From positions 1,050,001 to 1,114,000 of the forward strand of contig JARFJB010001965.1 of the NCBI GenBank assembly GCA_036346205.1: 64,000 bases of DNA, given 5' to 3'. Below the pieces are notes generated by a model. That model saw only the letters and a program-made list of their open reading frames with translations, had not been told where the DNA came from and did no database searches. Of the stretch, positions 12,602 through 22,446 are shown piece by piece. The DNA is from Vesta saturnalis (Eukaryota > Arthropoda > Insecta > Coleoptera > Lampyridae). The number at the start of each line of letters is the position of its first letter. The first letter of the stretch is position 1. The translations under genes and the position numbers were made by a program.

Positions 12602-13519
12602 TTGTGTAGAAATGAGCTGTTTATATTGTTAAAAAATGAAGGTTTTTTTGGTTTTTCGTCATCCAAGTGTAATGAACGATTAATAGAATACATAGTAGAC
12701 AAGTTTGCTATAGTTGACCCATCTCAGACTTTGTTGAAAGAGTTAAAAGTGGCCGTTAAAGTGTTTGTAACAAAACTTTTAGATAGATGGCGTGAATGTA
12801 AATATATGTTTGATCGGTTTAATCATAAGAATGCCAATTGCCTTAGTAAAGAATTTAATCTCCCTGAGATACAATTAACTACACAACAATTTACTTCTTC
12901 GCAAAAAGCGGAAACTCAAGTCACTAATGTCGAATCTTACCCCTGAAAAACTTTGTTTAACAACTGAAACTAGTCTGGCGAAATCGGGAAAAAGAAAGAC
13001 AGCTCATGTTTTAAAATTTGGTATCTCAATTTTACATGCTCATCTCCGATGCTTCGAATACTTATTGAATATATCATATAAATTGGAGTTGCAGCAATGG
13101 CAAGCAAGAGGCAAAGAAGCACAAGAATAAGTGAAAAAGCGAAAAAATAAAATCTGCAATGATTTTTATAGAGAAATGGGACTTGTTGTTGACCAACCAA
13201 AACAAGGAGGGGGCAATAGTAACGATGGGAACACAGCAAGAAATTTTTTTAAAAACCCGGTACAGGTTTCTCAAATCACAGGTGTGTCCAAAGAGTTGAT
13301 TGAAAGATTTGCAAATATTTTGTGTATCATCTCTTGTGGACATTACATAGACGAAGAAAAATTTAGGACATATTGCATTACCACAGCTGAAATGGCCATC
13401 AATCTATATGGATGGTACAAAATGAGTGCAAGTGTACATAAACTTTTAATTGACGGTGCTGACATTATTAAATCTCTGGCACTGCCTGTGGGGCAACTAT
13501 CAGAAGATGTGATAGAAGC
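12602..13519 (+). pseudogene. broken repeat-borne insect protein of unknown function
   Basis: Three linked plus-strand frames (12602-12946, 12927-13130, 13131-13519) join through one frameshift and one in-frame TAA at 13128. The joined product has a Lys-rich middle, a helical stretch LLNISYKLELQQWQARGKEA, then a Gly/Asn linker and a domain with SQITGVSKELIERF, ISCG, EEKFRTYC and INLYGWYKM, ending at LPVGQLSEDV. From memory this resembles an uncharacterised protein present in many copies in insect genomes, where the next residues are usually EARNK. Here the frame runs into a microsatellite exactly at that point, so the C-terminus is lost. The multi-copy nature suggests carriage by a DNA transposon; I cannot name the family. 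Function unknown. Confidence 0.5.
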
Positions 13520-13522
13520 CAT

Positions 13523-13550
13523 TGGGTGGGTGGGTGGGTGGGTGGGTGGG

Positions 13551-13606
<56 letters not shown>

Positions 13607-13618
13607 TGTGTGTGTGTG
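13523..13618 (+). repeat. (GGGT)n-(GCGT)n-(GT)n compound microsatellite
   Basis: About seven GGGT units (13523-13551) are followed by about 14 GCGT units and a short GT run. The GGGT part is a textbook intramolecular G-quadruplex pattern. The tract truncates the open frame of the preceding pseudogene, adding a meaningless Gly/Val/Cys/Arg tail. Confidence 0.97.
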
Positions 13619-14308
13619 TAAAGCAACATACGGCAGTATTTATGAACCCCGCCTATCTTATTAACCTTTATCAGCTAAAATTGTAGCTTAAGGGTGTTTC
13701 ATTACAACGTCGATATTTAAAGATAATAATAATCGCAGTGCATCTGAAGTATTGCTTACCCTAAGACAAGAAGGTTCAGCACATTTTGACTGCCACTCAT
13801 TTCGAGAATTCGTTACAATTAATAGGGCCAAAAATGTTAAAAATGGACACTTACTATAGAGAAACTATTCCGGCAAGAGAAAGGCTAATTGTGGCCTTAA
13901 AATTTCTTGCAACAGGGGCTCATATGTAAGCCTTAGTTACTTATTTGAATTTTCTAACAAGTTATTGCAACGATTATTCCTTAAGTTTGTGCTGCGATAA
14001 TGAAGCTCTACGTAACGAAATTAAGGTATGTTATCTTTCATATTATTATGTTTTACCAAATTATTTCGCTAAATATTATGGCAAATCATTTATGTTTTCT
14101 TTTCGCGAAAAATATTAACAAAAACTTTAACATGATAAACTAATAATGATTGAACATCCCTAAAAAACATCATTAACGTAGGTGCTGAGGAAGCTATTGA
14201 CTGCCTTTAATCTGGCTAACAGTGGGGTTCCCATTACTGATGCTTGTTCTGTTTGTTGCATAGTAGCTGCCTGCTAAACACTCGGTGACACACTTTCATA
14301 GGAAACAT

Positions 14309-14545
14309 GGTGCTGGAATACAAACTTGGTACTAAAGCCGCAGTGGCGCCGAAAAAATATGTATCGCATTAGGAGATGATGCCGTAAGTGATCGAACAGC
14401 ACAGAAGTGGGTCAAATAGTTTTCTTCGGGAGATTTCAAGCTTGACCGATGAAGCACGGTCTGGGAGACCGAAGATCATAAACAACGAGGATCTTCAACA
14501 GATTGTAGAGACAAATTTCTGCTTCGATGAGCAACAATGTATTGT
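14309..14545 (+). pseudogene. mariner transposase N-terminal fragment
   Basis: Plus-strand frames read EYKLGTKAAVAPKK, then ALGDDAVSDRTAQKWVK and FSSGDFKL, then DEARSGRPKIINNEDLQQIV. This is the paired helix-turn-helix DNA-binding region of SETMAR/Hsmar-like mariner transposases. At least two frame changes and a stop split it, and no catalytic domain follows. It sits inside the Harbinger intron in the same orientation. No terminal repeats are visible, so it is a truncated remnant. Confidence 0.72.
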
Positions 14546-15313
14546 TTGTTAGTAAATATTTCTATTTTACCATAAAAAACCGCACGTACTTACTTGGTTA
14601 TCTTCTAATATACACCACGTCTATTCTAGGCTCTTATGTAGGCCTCTTCGCAGAAAATAATTTTTAATGCATTATTTCTGTTACGTTTTTGTTTTTGGTG
14701 GAATTTGTGGATAATACAGGGAGAATGATGTGTCTGTCAAGCTTGCTTGTAGTTTTTTCTATGTTTTTATTATTTTTTCTTCGTCTTCACCGTCGCTGAA
14801 GGTTTCGTCGTTAGTAAGCTGATTAGAACCCTAAAGAGCAAAAGGAAGAATTATGTTGAGTTACCTCTGTAACTTTTGAACGGGTTGTAGGATTTTGTTC
14901 AAGTTTGATGGGTTATATTAGAGCCAGTTTGGGATTTTTTTACATAAAAAAACGATATGACCAACTTTCGGTTTCACCGGAAATGACACAAAAGCTGAAA
15001 GTTTAAATGGAAGAACCTATATATTTTTACATGTTTGGATTCTACGGCTTCAAATACATACAGTTCATCTGCCAAATGTCACCTCAAATGCCATTTTACT
15101 TTGACAATCGGATTCAGAAGTATGCTGTGTTAATAAAAATTAGAAAATTAAAAATTACTGTTTTATTTAGGAACTAATGAAATTACTATGCATATCGTTT
15201 TACTACTACTTGATAGAGATATTTAATATACACGGTGCCCATGTATGTTTCTATTGGGAACAGTGAGTTTTAGTTAAAAAACCGTAATTTTTAAATTTGA
15301 TCGTTAACAAACT

Positions 15314-15930
15314 TCACAAGAAATATGAACAATGTTGAGTGATTGATCTGCTGTAAAACTCAATCTCATTCATTCCTCTCATTTCCGTCATAATGGTGAA
15401 TGTACGCTTCTTCCTTGTCTTAGGGTCATGGAGGGTAACAACCAGTATAGAGCTGGTATACTCGACATCCTTCAAATTTAACTTTCTTAGCACCTTACTA
15501 AGACATGCCTCATACAGACCGAAAATTAACATCACTTTGATCATAAGAAAAGTATCATCAAGCGCTTCTGTCAAATATTTTGAGACATCATCCTGCTATA
15601 GAATTTTTTATTTTTTGCTTCGGATCCCTCACTTTGGGGTTTAAATATAATTGCAACTTCCCATAATTCGATATATCGACGTTTTCATTCACTCTCAACG
15701 TACTTTTTAACATGGAGTATGTCGATCGACCACAGCGCCTTTCAGCCTGTAATCCAGTATAAAGATAAAACGTAAAATAAATAAATGTATTCGGGAAAAC
15801 TAACCTTTTCATGAATAAAAGCAAGCATGCTTCTTCATCGTCATCCTTTATATTCTTTGAAGTCCTCCAAAAATTGAAAATATTGTAGGTCTTCTCATAT
15901 TTATCTCGTGATTTCAAGCGTAATAAATTA
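15314..15930 (-). pseudogene. tyrosine-recombinase-like fragment, possibly Crypton-type
   Basis: The minus strand carries EKTYNIFNFWRT, then STYSMLKSTLRVNENVDISN (15588-15917). In a shifted frame, ALDDTFLMIKVMLIFGLYEA, LKDVEYTSSILVVTLHDPKT and KKRTFTIMTEMRGMNE follow (15314-15574). The first part resembles the SAM-like core-binding domain and the second the start of the catalytic domain of the repeat-borne tyrosine-recombinase-like proteins common in insect genomes. The C-terminal His-x-x-Arg and Tyr motifs are absent, so it is truncated as well as frameshifted. Assignment to Cryptons is an inference from memory. Confidence 0.5.
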
Positions 15931-16800
15931 GCGACAGGTTCAAGCGCTATGCCGATATTTCAGGATGATTTTCATTATTTATTTCCATTTTCACACGATA
16001 ACAGTTGACAAAATTTTTGATCGTGATGCGTAAAGAAAAACAATACTTTACTTATAATACAAATAACTATTGTTTCAGGCGCCAACATCCAAGCAAGAAT
16101 GGCTCAAAATTTCGGAAGATTATTATACATTATGGAATTTTCCTAATTTCTTAGGTGCAACAGATAGAAAGCACATTGCTTTACAAGCCCCTTTTAATAG
16201 TAGCTCCGACTGTTTGAATCATAAATCTCACTTTAGTATCATACTAATGACCGTTATTGATGATACTTACAACTTTATATACGTGAATATTGAATGTCAG
16301 GGGCGTATTTCAGATGGTGGTGTTTTTAAAAACACAAGTTTTATCGTGATATGAAATCAAATTCTTCAAATTTACCCGAAGAAGCACCTTCACCAACAAT
16401 TAATTCTACCGTACCTTACGTTTTTATCGCAGATAGCGCTCTTCCATTTATGAAAAATATCATGTCACCCTACACGGGATCACGGGAAAAATGTACAAAA
16501 GGAAGAGTTTTCAACTCGATTAAGCAGTGCGCAACGAATTGTAGAAAATGCATTCGGCATATTATCAGTATTTAGAATTTTCAGGAAACCAATGCTATTA
16601 AATCCCGAAAAAGCAACTCTTGTGGTACTTGCATGTCTATATTCACATAACTTTCCAAAAAAATAGCAAACACCGTGAAAATGTTATTGAAAGTAACAAA
16701 TTTAAAATAGAAGAAGAAGGTGTGGGAAAAAACGACTTTCAGGAACCGTCGTCGTTTACTTCATTTAGACGGATTGCGCTAAAGTCGGCCGAAAATGTTA

Positions 16801-18901
16801 AAAAAGAATAAGAGATACATTTGCAAAATATTGTAGGGCAAAACGCGTTCCGTGACAAAATGATGATTAATTTATGTTGTAATATTACGTATTAGCGTTC
16901 CGTATTGTAAACATACATTTAAATAAAAAATTCTTACTTCTGAGGTGGTTTGTGTTTTTCCTGGAGTATACACCAATCTACCACCATAAGCAACATAGCA
17001 TAAAAGGCAAACCAAATGGTGAAATGCTTCTCTCTGCTAAACGATGCCTTGTCACGTGGCCGTGATTTTATCGATTATTTGCCGCTAATGTCGAAATTAT
17101 AAACTATTTATTAGTACCGGACCTCGGAAATGTTTGGCAAGCTTAAGTAGTCGATTTTTTTTACAAATGGCAATCGCATTTAGAATCCTGTTTTTTCTAA
17201 AAACAAAAAAGTTTCGGTTGTTTATCAAATTTAGATGGATTGTAACGTATTGGCATATGGCGGGCATAAAGTATATAAGCGAGTGTCAAATTTGAGGTGT
17301 TGGTTAGTTAGTTGGATTTTGAGTAAGAGTCGCGCACGCGCATTAGAATGGTTAGTGTCGGAGTTTATTTGTGAAAATTATAATGTTAGGTGCATGTCTG
17401 GCGACTGCACTAACCCATAAGGGGATAAGTCGTATAAACATTCCCAAATAAATAATTTAATGTGTTGTGAGTTGAAGGAAAACAGTGATTTTCTTCAAGA
17501 AAAAAAAAGTGCTTAAGCAGATTAGAAGTTAACACTGCAAATATTTTGTTATTAGTGTTCAATTGTGGGACGTGTGACCTAATATTATTATAAAGAGAAC
17601 CGAAGGTAACCATTTAAGTGATCAAAAGAAAAGTTTGTAAAGTTTAGTTAAGTTATTGGTGATCATCATTGATATTGAAGGTGTACAATCGTTAGCAATA
17701 CCAAATTGATTGTATAAAAGCGAATAATAACCTTAATGTGTATATGGAAGTAACCATTTTTCATTGTGGTAAACGTTTTGAAGGGCAAACATCACAGAGT
17801 AAGGTGATGCGATTTTAGGCTAAAGAGCCCTAATACCAGGCATGCGAGTGAACAAACCATAGATACTACGTTAGTGAGTACTACAGCAGAATGCGTAGGT
17901 GAATACGGCTACCTCTTGTGTTTTGTGCATAGTGCATCTAAGAATGTAAAAAAGGATTACCGAAAGCAGATCATATGGACAACCACTACCGCACCGAAAC
18001 AGGATTAATTAATGTAATACGTAAGCATTAGATTTAAATTTTATTGAACCAAGACAAGCACGATTATCTTTCAAGTACATTTTTTTTATTGTTGCGTTAA
18101 TTACGGTTCATCCAAAGAAAAAAAAAAGGTAATCGAACTCTAGTTATTTTGTCGTTTTAGTTAGGAATTGGGGAATTTTAGCCTTAATGTATTGATGTGC
18201 GGAATTTGTCAATATATACCCACTGTTTCATTTATTTTGTCGTTTATTTGTGTCAATTGTGGACCTAACTGGTTACACCTGATAAGTGAAATTAGTCTTT
18301 GCATATTTTCGAATTACAGTTTTGAAGTATTAAAGTTTAAACCGATTAATGAATGTCTAAATACGATTTTAAAGATAAAGTAGTAATAAAATATAACTAT
18401 TTTATTGATGGTAACAATTTATTGTTAAACCGATTTCGTTTATTTTATTTAGAATTTTCTAAATTGGGAATACTTATTTAATTCAAAGTTTTGTAACAGA
18501 AATACAAATTTATGCGTATACGAGGGATACTTAGAAAGTATTCAAGTTAAGGTCTTACAATTTGGGAGTTTTCATTTGTACATGGTGTGTTTAATAATTT
18601 TACGACTCGTGTATTTAAAAATTTTCTAGTGGATCAATTTACTTTGAAGTATGATTGAATTTGAATGGTGAATGGTTTTACTGAGTAGACTGCAATCCTG
18701 TTTTCCACAGTCAGATAAGATTCATTTACCATCCCGCCTGAGACTATTTATTGTAGCAAAATTTTAGATTGTGGTGGCGCCCAGAGACAATTTTTTCCGG
18801 ACTGAGCTTGGTGAACTGTAGATCAATGGTAAGTGTAATGTGTTTAAAACTACTTTTCAATTATGTTACTCCTTATATCGACCACGCCCATTTCCACTGT
18901 A
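16801..18901. other. no gene recognised; possible degraded LTR or 5' region near 17.3-18.0 kb
   Basis: Only short open frames without domains occur (17235-17420 plus, 17410-17613 minus, 18168-18383 plus). A TGGCGACTGCAC sequence at about 17398 resembles a tRNA primer-binding site of insect Gypsy-type elements, but I found no paired LTR or gag-pol frame, so I do not annotate an LTR element. Confidence 0.45.
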
Positions 18902-19040
18902 TTTTTGAAAGAGCGCAATATTTCCAGTTTAGTGATGTCTCACAAGTGCATAAAAGATTAGAGTTTCATCGAAATATCACACTTTCTAAAGTTAAGTCTT
19001 ATTTATTATTATTAGTAGGGCATGATTTATTTGTCAGTAA
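18902..19040 (+). repeat. mariner left terminal inverted repeat
   Basis: Inverted match to 20511-20647, with only scattered substitutions and a few one-base indels over about 135 bases. A spurious reading frame across both arms gives almost the same peptide (FSDVSQ..KRLEFHRNIT), which is how the pairing was noticed. Confidence 0.88.
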
Positions 19041-19178
19041 AATTGGGTTTCATTTTTTCCATATAAGGTGGCTCTGACTTTGACGTTAAATAATTCAAAG
19101 TAGTGTTTTCATAAGTAGTACGCTTTTCTGTTATTAAAATAGTAAACGTGACACACAAATTGTAAAAGCCTGTTGAAA

Positions 19179-20308
19179 ATGGACGGTATTCCCTATTCAA
19201 ATGAAGAAAAGTTTGACATGTTAGCGCTTTACTTGCAGTCAAACAGAAACGCCGACATTACCTCAGCGAGGTATTTGGAAATGTACCCCGAACGACGGCA
19301 GCCTCATAAAACCCACTCCAGAAAAATTGTAAATAATTTAATTAACTATGGGGCCTTCGAACAACCTAAAAGCGGATACAATATTGATAATGAAAATCGC
19401 GACAGAAACATTTTACAAGTTGTCAACGAAAACCCCAGTGCATCGGTAAGAACGGTAGAACGGGAAACTCGTGTGTCAAAATCAACGGTACAAAGAGTGT
19501 TAAAAAAGAATAACTACTATCCATACAAACCCACAATAGTTCAAGGACTTACGGAAACTGATTTTCCAAGACGAATGCGCTTCTGCGAGTGGTATACTAG
19601 AATGTGTAATGAAAATCCCAATTTTCTGTCTTGTGGTCTGATGAGAGTAGGTTTACGAATTGTGGAGTTTTTAATAAGCACAACATTCATCATTGGGCTG
19701 TAGAAAACCCTCACGAAGTGGCAGAGAGACGTCTACAGACCAGATTTAGAAGTAACGTTTGGTGTGGGATTATTGGTAATTTAATCTAGCTTACCTATTT
19801 TAATTGGGCACCTATGTATTATAAATTATTAATCATTGCAGGAAATCGACTTATAGAACCATTTTTGTTTGACTATAACTTAAACGGACAGAGGTACCTA
19901 GAGCTTTTGCGAAACCAGGTTGTGCCGGCTTTACGAGCTACTCTCACCGAAGATGAGTTCAGAAGAACCTGGTTTCAACAGGATGGATGTCCGGCACACA
20001 ACACCATTCAAGTCAGGAACTTCTTAAGGGAGCAGTTTGATGAAAGAATTATTGCATTAAATGGTCCATTATCTTGGCCTCCTAGATCCCCTGACCCTTC
20101 GCCCTTGGATTTCTACCTCTGGGGTCACACAAAGAATGAGGTCTACGAGTTTGATCCTCCTGCGACCATAGAAATCCTGAGACAGAGAGTTTTGGATACA
20201 TTTAGAAATACTGTTAACGGAAATACACTTGCTAGGGTTGCACGAAAAACAGTCACCAATTGTCAAAAATGTCTCGATGTAAATGGACGTTATTTTGCAA
20301 ATCTGTAA
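19179..20308 (+). pseudogene. DD41D mariner transposase with 66-bp intron, one frameshift
   Basis: The ATG at 19179 opens MDGIPYSNEEKFDMLALYLQ, a helix-turn-helix region followed by a second one with SASVRTVERETRVSKSTVQR. Near 19620-19627 the frame shifts by an indel; in the new frame VLWSDESRFTN gives the first catalytic Asp (19640) and NKHNIHHWAVENPHE follows. At 19776 a GT donor and at 19840 an AG acceptor bound 66 bases containing an in-frame TAG; removing them joins WCGIIG to NRLIEPFLFDYNLNG, the normal family sequence. TWFQQDGCPAH gives the second Asp (19982) and SPDPSPLDFYLWG the third (20108). The stop is at 20306. The protein would cut and rejoin the element's own TIRs; the frameshift makes it inactive unless it is a sequencing error. 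Confidence 0.82.
19776..19841 (+). other. predicted intron in mariner transposase
   Basis: The interval begins GTAATTTAATC, ends ATTATTAATCATTGCAG, and has a plausible branch region (TTATTAAT) close to the acceptor. It is 66 bases, divisible by three, but carries an in-frame TAG at 19786, so it must be spliced for full translation. Flanking codons join in phase 1 to give an uninterrupted family-typical sequence. Confidence 0.75.
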
Positions 20309-20510
20309 ATTAATTGTAATTGTAATTTTATTGTAGATTGTTCAAAGGTTCAAGTATTAATTAAACTAATGACGATTTTTCTGGCTTTATTTTTAACACA
20401 CTCATAGCTGGGAATTTGTCCCAAAACATCTGTCTTGTTGAGAGGTCGTTATTTAATTTCAGGTTTTATTGAAAATTCAAAGAATTTTATACATTGTTTA
20501 TTAATGTTAT

Positions 20511-20647
20511 TTTGCGACAAATAAATCATGGCCTACTAATAATAAATAAGACCTAACTTTAGAAATTGTGATATTTCGATGAAACTCTAATCTTTTATGC
20601 AGTTGTGAGACATCACTAAACTGGAAATATTGCGCTCTTTCAAAAAA
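20511..20647 (-). repeat. mariner right terminal inverted repeat
   Basis: Reverse complement of 18902-19040. It lies about 200 bases downstream of the transposase stop. Confidence 0.88.
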
Positions 20648-21384
20648 TCGAAAAATCCAATATGGCGGCAATAAAAAATATGAAAGTTGAGACAGATTGT
20701 GGGATAACAAAAGACGATTGTGACATGTCATACACGCCATCTTATTCGTCTTAAAAAAGTGTCCGAATAATCTCACATTGTGACAGCTGTCAAATTAACC
20801 ATTTCGGATTTACTGGCGAAAAACGAAATCCGCCATTTTCGGTTTTTCGCCGATATTTTCAAAACCAATTGACCGATCGTAAATCTGAAACCGGATATCG
20901 AATGCTCTAAGCTTCCTCTAAAACTTTCCCCATAAACCTTCGCCGTAAGTGTAACAGAAGCCGAGATCCCTTTATAGAGAATTGAATTTGGGACACATTG
21001 TATAATTAGATTAAAGTTAACAAACACAGTGGAAGTATAAGTATTACTGTAACGTACAACTAATTGTAATATCTATCAAAACGCATTGGGAAGGGAAGTA
21101 TTCACAAGTTGGTTCATATTTGGAGTTCGAGCGCAGTTTCTACATCGATCCTATTGCCAAGTCCGCCACCGAGGTCATCCTCTAAGTTTCCCAGGGGTCG
21201 TTAGAAAGCTAATGTAAACATTTTGTGCATATTTTTTTTACTGTGATTGACAAAGTTTAACAAATTGTGTGTATTTTATTTATTTTGTTGTATATACAAA
21301 CGGTTGAATACGCTGTCTTTGAAATTAACCTCTTAGTTTTCTTGTCGTCTAAATTTTAATAAAGGAAAGGAAAAGGCAACGTAT
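20648..21384. other. possible non-autonomous repeat, no gene
   Basis: The minus strand has an open frame at 20773-21027 (84 codons) without a domain. Its sequence, with CGAAAATGGCGGATTTCG and GGTTTATGGGGAAAG, has the feel of a dispersed insect repeat, but I found no paired termini. From 21057 to 21384 I see nothing specific. Confidence 0.35.
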
Positions 21385-21745
21385 TTCATTCCCTCCCCAA
21401 GGGGGAGGGCGAGCTGCTCGAGCTTCCCGAACTCCTTCAGCCACAATCATGGATTCCCAGCATACATACACACATTACGTATATATACAAGCTGGGATAA
21501 AGGATAGGTGTGGTCAGGATAGGATCGGACGGAACGGAGTTAGGGTTCTGAAGGGGAAAACACTACCCCAGCATTCGCCTAAGTAGCCGCACATGGTGTC
21601 CATATACGCAGTGACCATGCCGCTACATGTATATTAGGAAAACCCCCTGAAATACCTCATATAAGGTAGACGGTAACGGGAATCGAACCCATTACCTCCC
21701 GAATGCTAAGCAGGTCGTGTCACCACTACGCTACCAGCTCGGTTA
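21385..21745 (-). mobile_element. tRNA-Ala-derived SINE
   Basis: On the minus strand the element starts near AACCGAGCTGGTAGCGTAGTGG, whose TAGCGTAGTGG matches the pol III A box. CTGCTTAGCATTCGGGAGG resembles the anticodon arm of tRNA-Ala(AGC), and GGTTCGATTCCC is a B box. The acceptor ends do not pair, so it is a SINE head rather than a tRNA gene. A tRNA-unrelated body of about 280 bases follows and ends near a strong hairpin, CCCTCCCC/GGGGGAGGG (21390-21412). No long poly-A tail or target duplication was confirmed. Confidence 0.68.
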
Positions 21746-22349
21746 AAATTTTAATACAAGCGCATTCATCCGTGTCATAATCCAAATTTATGGGAGTGCT
21801 TTATTTATTTGTAATACTGTATATTGAAATTATGTGTCTAATGCGTTACAAGGAGAATGTAATTGATTTGTTAAAACCTATTGTTATTTTGGCATATAAA
21901 TCGGATTTACAATATTTTAGAAAAGGTCACTACATATATTTATGTTAATGAACTTATTGCATGTTTTTTAAATGTTAACCCATTTATTATACAACATCTC
22001 AATTACGTGCATTTTAAGTGTTTGTTTTTTTATGAGATTGAGTCATTGAATTTAATGTCAATACTTTCCGTGTTTATTTGAAGTAAAGTAATTACGTTCG
22101 AAAGCTAAATTATTGATTATGGAATTATTACGTAACTTTTAAATGTTGATGAATTAATGCATCAAACTATTTTCTTGAATTTGACCATATTTGATTCAGA
22201 ATTGATTTAATTACGACTAGTTGTCGATTGATTTAAAGTGATTTCCTTTCTTGGAAGAATAATTTTATAAAATATTAGGTTTATTAAGTAAAATAAGGTA
22301 ACATCAGATTTATCGTTTTTTTATCAGATTAGCAATTGATTTTTTGCAG
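21746..22349. other. AT-rich, no gene recognised
   Basis: No domain-bearing frame or repeat is visible apart from a 66-codon AT-driven open frame. It may be intronic if the exon candidate at 22350 is real. Confidence 0.5.
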
Positions 22350-22446
22350 CATGTAATTATTTTAGAAAAGCGTGCGAGAATATTTGTAGCCTTTCAGATA
22401 TAGAGAAGACCTGCTTGTCCCAGGACTACCCGATCTTGCTAAACAG
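22350..22446 (+). CDS. candidate internal exon of a host gene
   Basis: A strong acceptor (TTGATTTTTTGCAG, 22336-22349) precedes and a consensus donor (AACAG|GTAAGTG, 22447) follows 97 bases. One frame is fully open and gives 31 residues with balanced, non-repetitive composition, including KACENICSLSDIEKTCL and SQDYPILLN. Codons near the 3' end are GC-richer (ACC TGC TTG TCC CAG GAC TAC CCG) than the surrounding AT-rich DNA, as expected for constrained coding sequence. I do not recognise the protein. No adjoining exon is found within the window with certainty, so it could be one exon of a gene with very long introns, or a chance match. Confidence 0.38.

Larger units (their letters stand above)
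13735..16666 (+). pseudogene. Harbinger transposase, two exons, frameshifted
   Basis: Exon 1 contains LQLIGPKMLKMDTYYRETI and ERLIVALKFLATG, the family's N-terminal region, with stops and frame changes after about 13928; it ends at NEIK before a GTATGT donor at 14026. Exon 2 starts after TTGTTTCAG at 16079 with APTSKQEWLKI and WNFPNFLGATDRKH, giving the first catalytic Asp at 16163. CQGRISDGGVFKNT holds the second at 16313, FIADSAL follows in a shifted frame, and RIVENAFGIL holds the Glu at 16544. Single-base frame changes lie near 16345 and 16510 and compensate each other. All catalytic residues survive, so decay may be recent, but this copy is not functional as read. Confidence 0.75.
13720..16800 (+). 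mobile_element. PIF/Harbinger transposon with intron and nested fragments
   Basis: Two separated coding blocks on the plus strand form a Harbinger (DDE_Tnp_4 type) transposase: an N-terminal block at about 13735-14025 and the catalytic block at 16079-16666. They are linked by a GT-AG interval, 14026-16078. I could not define terminal inverted repeats or a 3-bp TWA target duplication, so the outer borders are approximate. The usual Myb/SANT-like second gene of Harbinger elements is not recognised. The intron contains a mariner fragment (14309-14545) and a tyrosine-recombinase fragment (15314-15930), apparently later insertions. Confidence 0.75.
18902..20647 (+). mobile_element. DD41D mariner with long terminal inverted repeats
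   Basis: Inverted repeats of about 135-140 bases (18902-19040 and 20511-20647) flank a transposase gene. Both start near TTTTTGAAAGAGCGCAATA and end near CATGATTTATTTGTC. TIRs this long are unusual for Tc1/mariner, which typically have 20-40 bases, although long-TIR subgroups exist. A clean TA target duplication is not visible at both ends. The transposase has a single frameshift and a 66-base intron. Spacing between the second and third catalytic aspartates is 41 residues, as in the rosa-type DD41D group. Confidence 0.82.

Noticed and set aside
17380..17420. tRNA primer-binding site of an LTR retrotransposon (TGGCGACTGCAC)
   Set aside because: No paired LTR, gag-pol frame or polypurine tract was found nearby, so a 12-base resemblance is not enough.
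18769..19077. 102-codon plus-strand protein and its look-alike at 20507-20776 (minus) as a gene pair
   Set aside because: The similar peptides are the two mariner terminal inverted repeats read in matching frames.
21679..21745. Functional tRNA-Ala gene
   Set aside because: The A and B boxes and anticodon loop are recognisable, but the acceptor ends do not pair and a non-tRNA body follows, so it is a SINE head.
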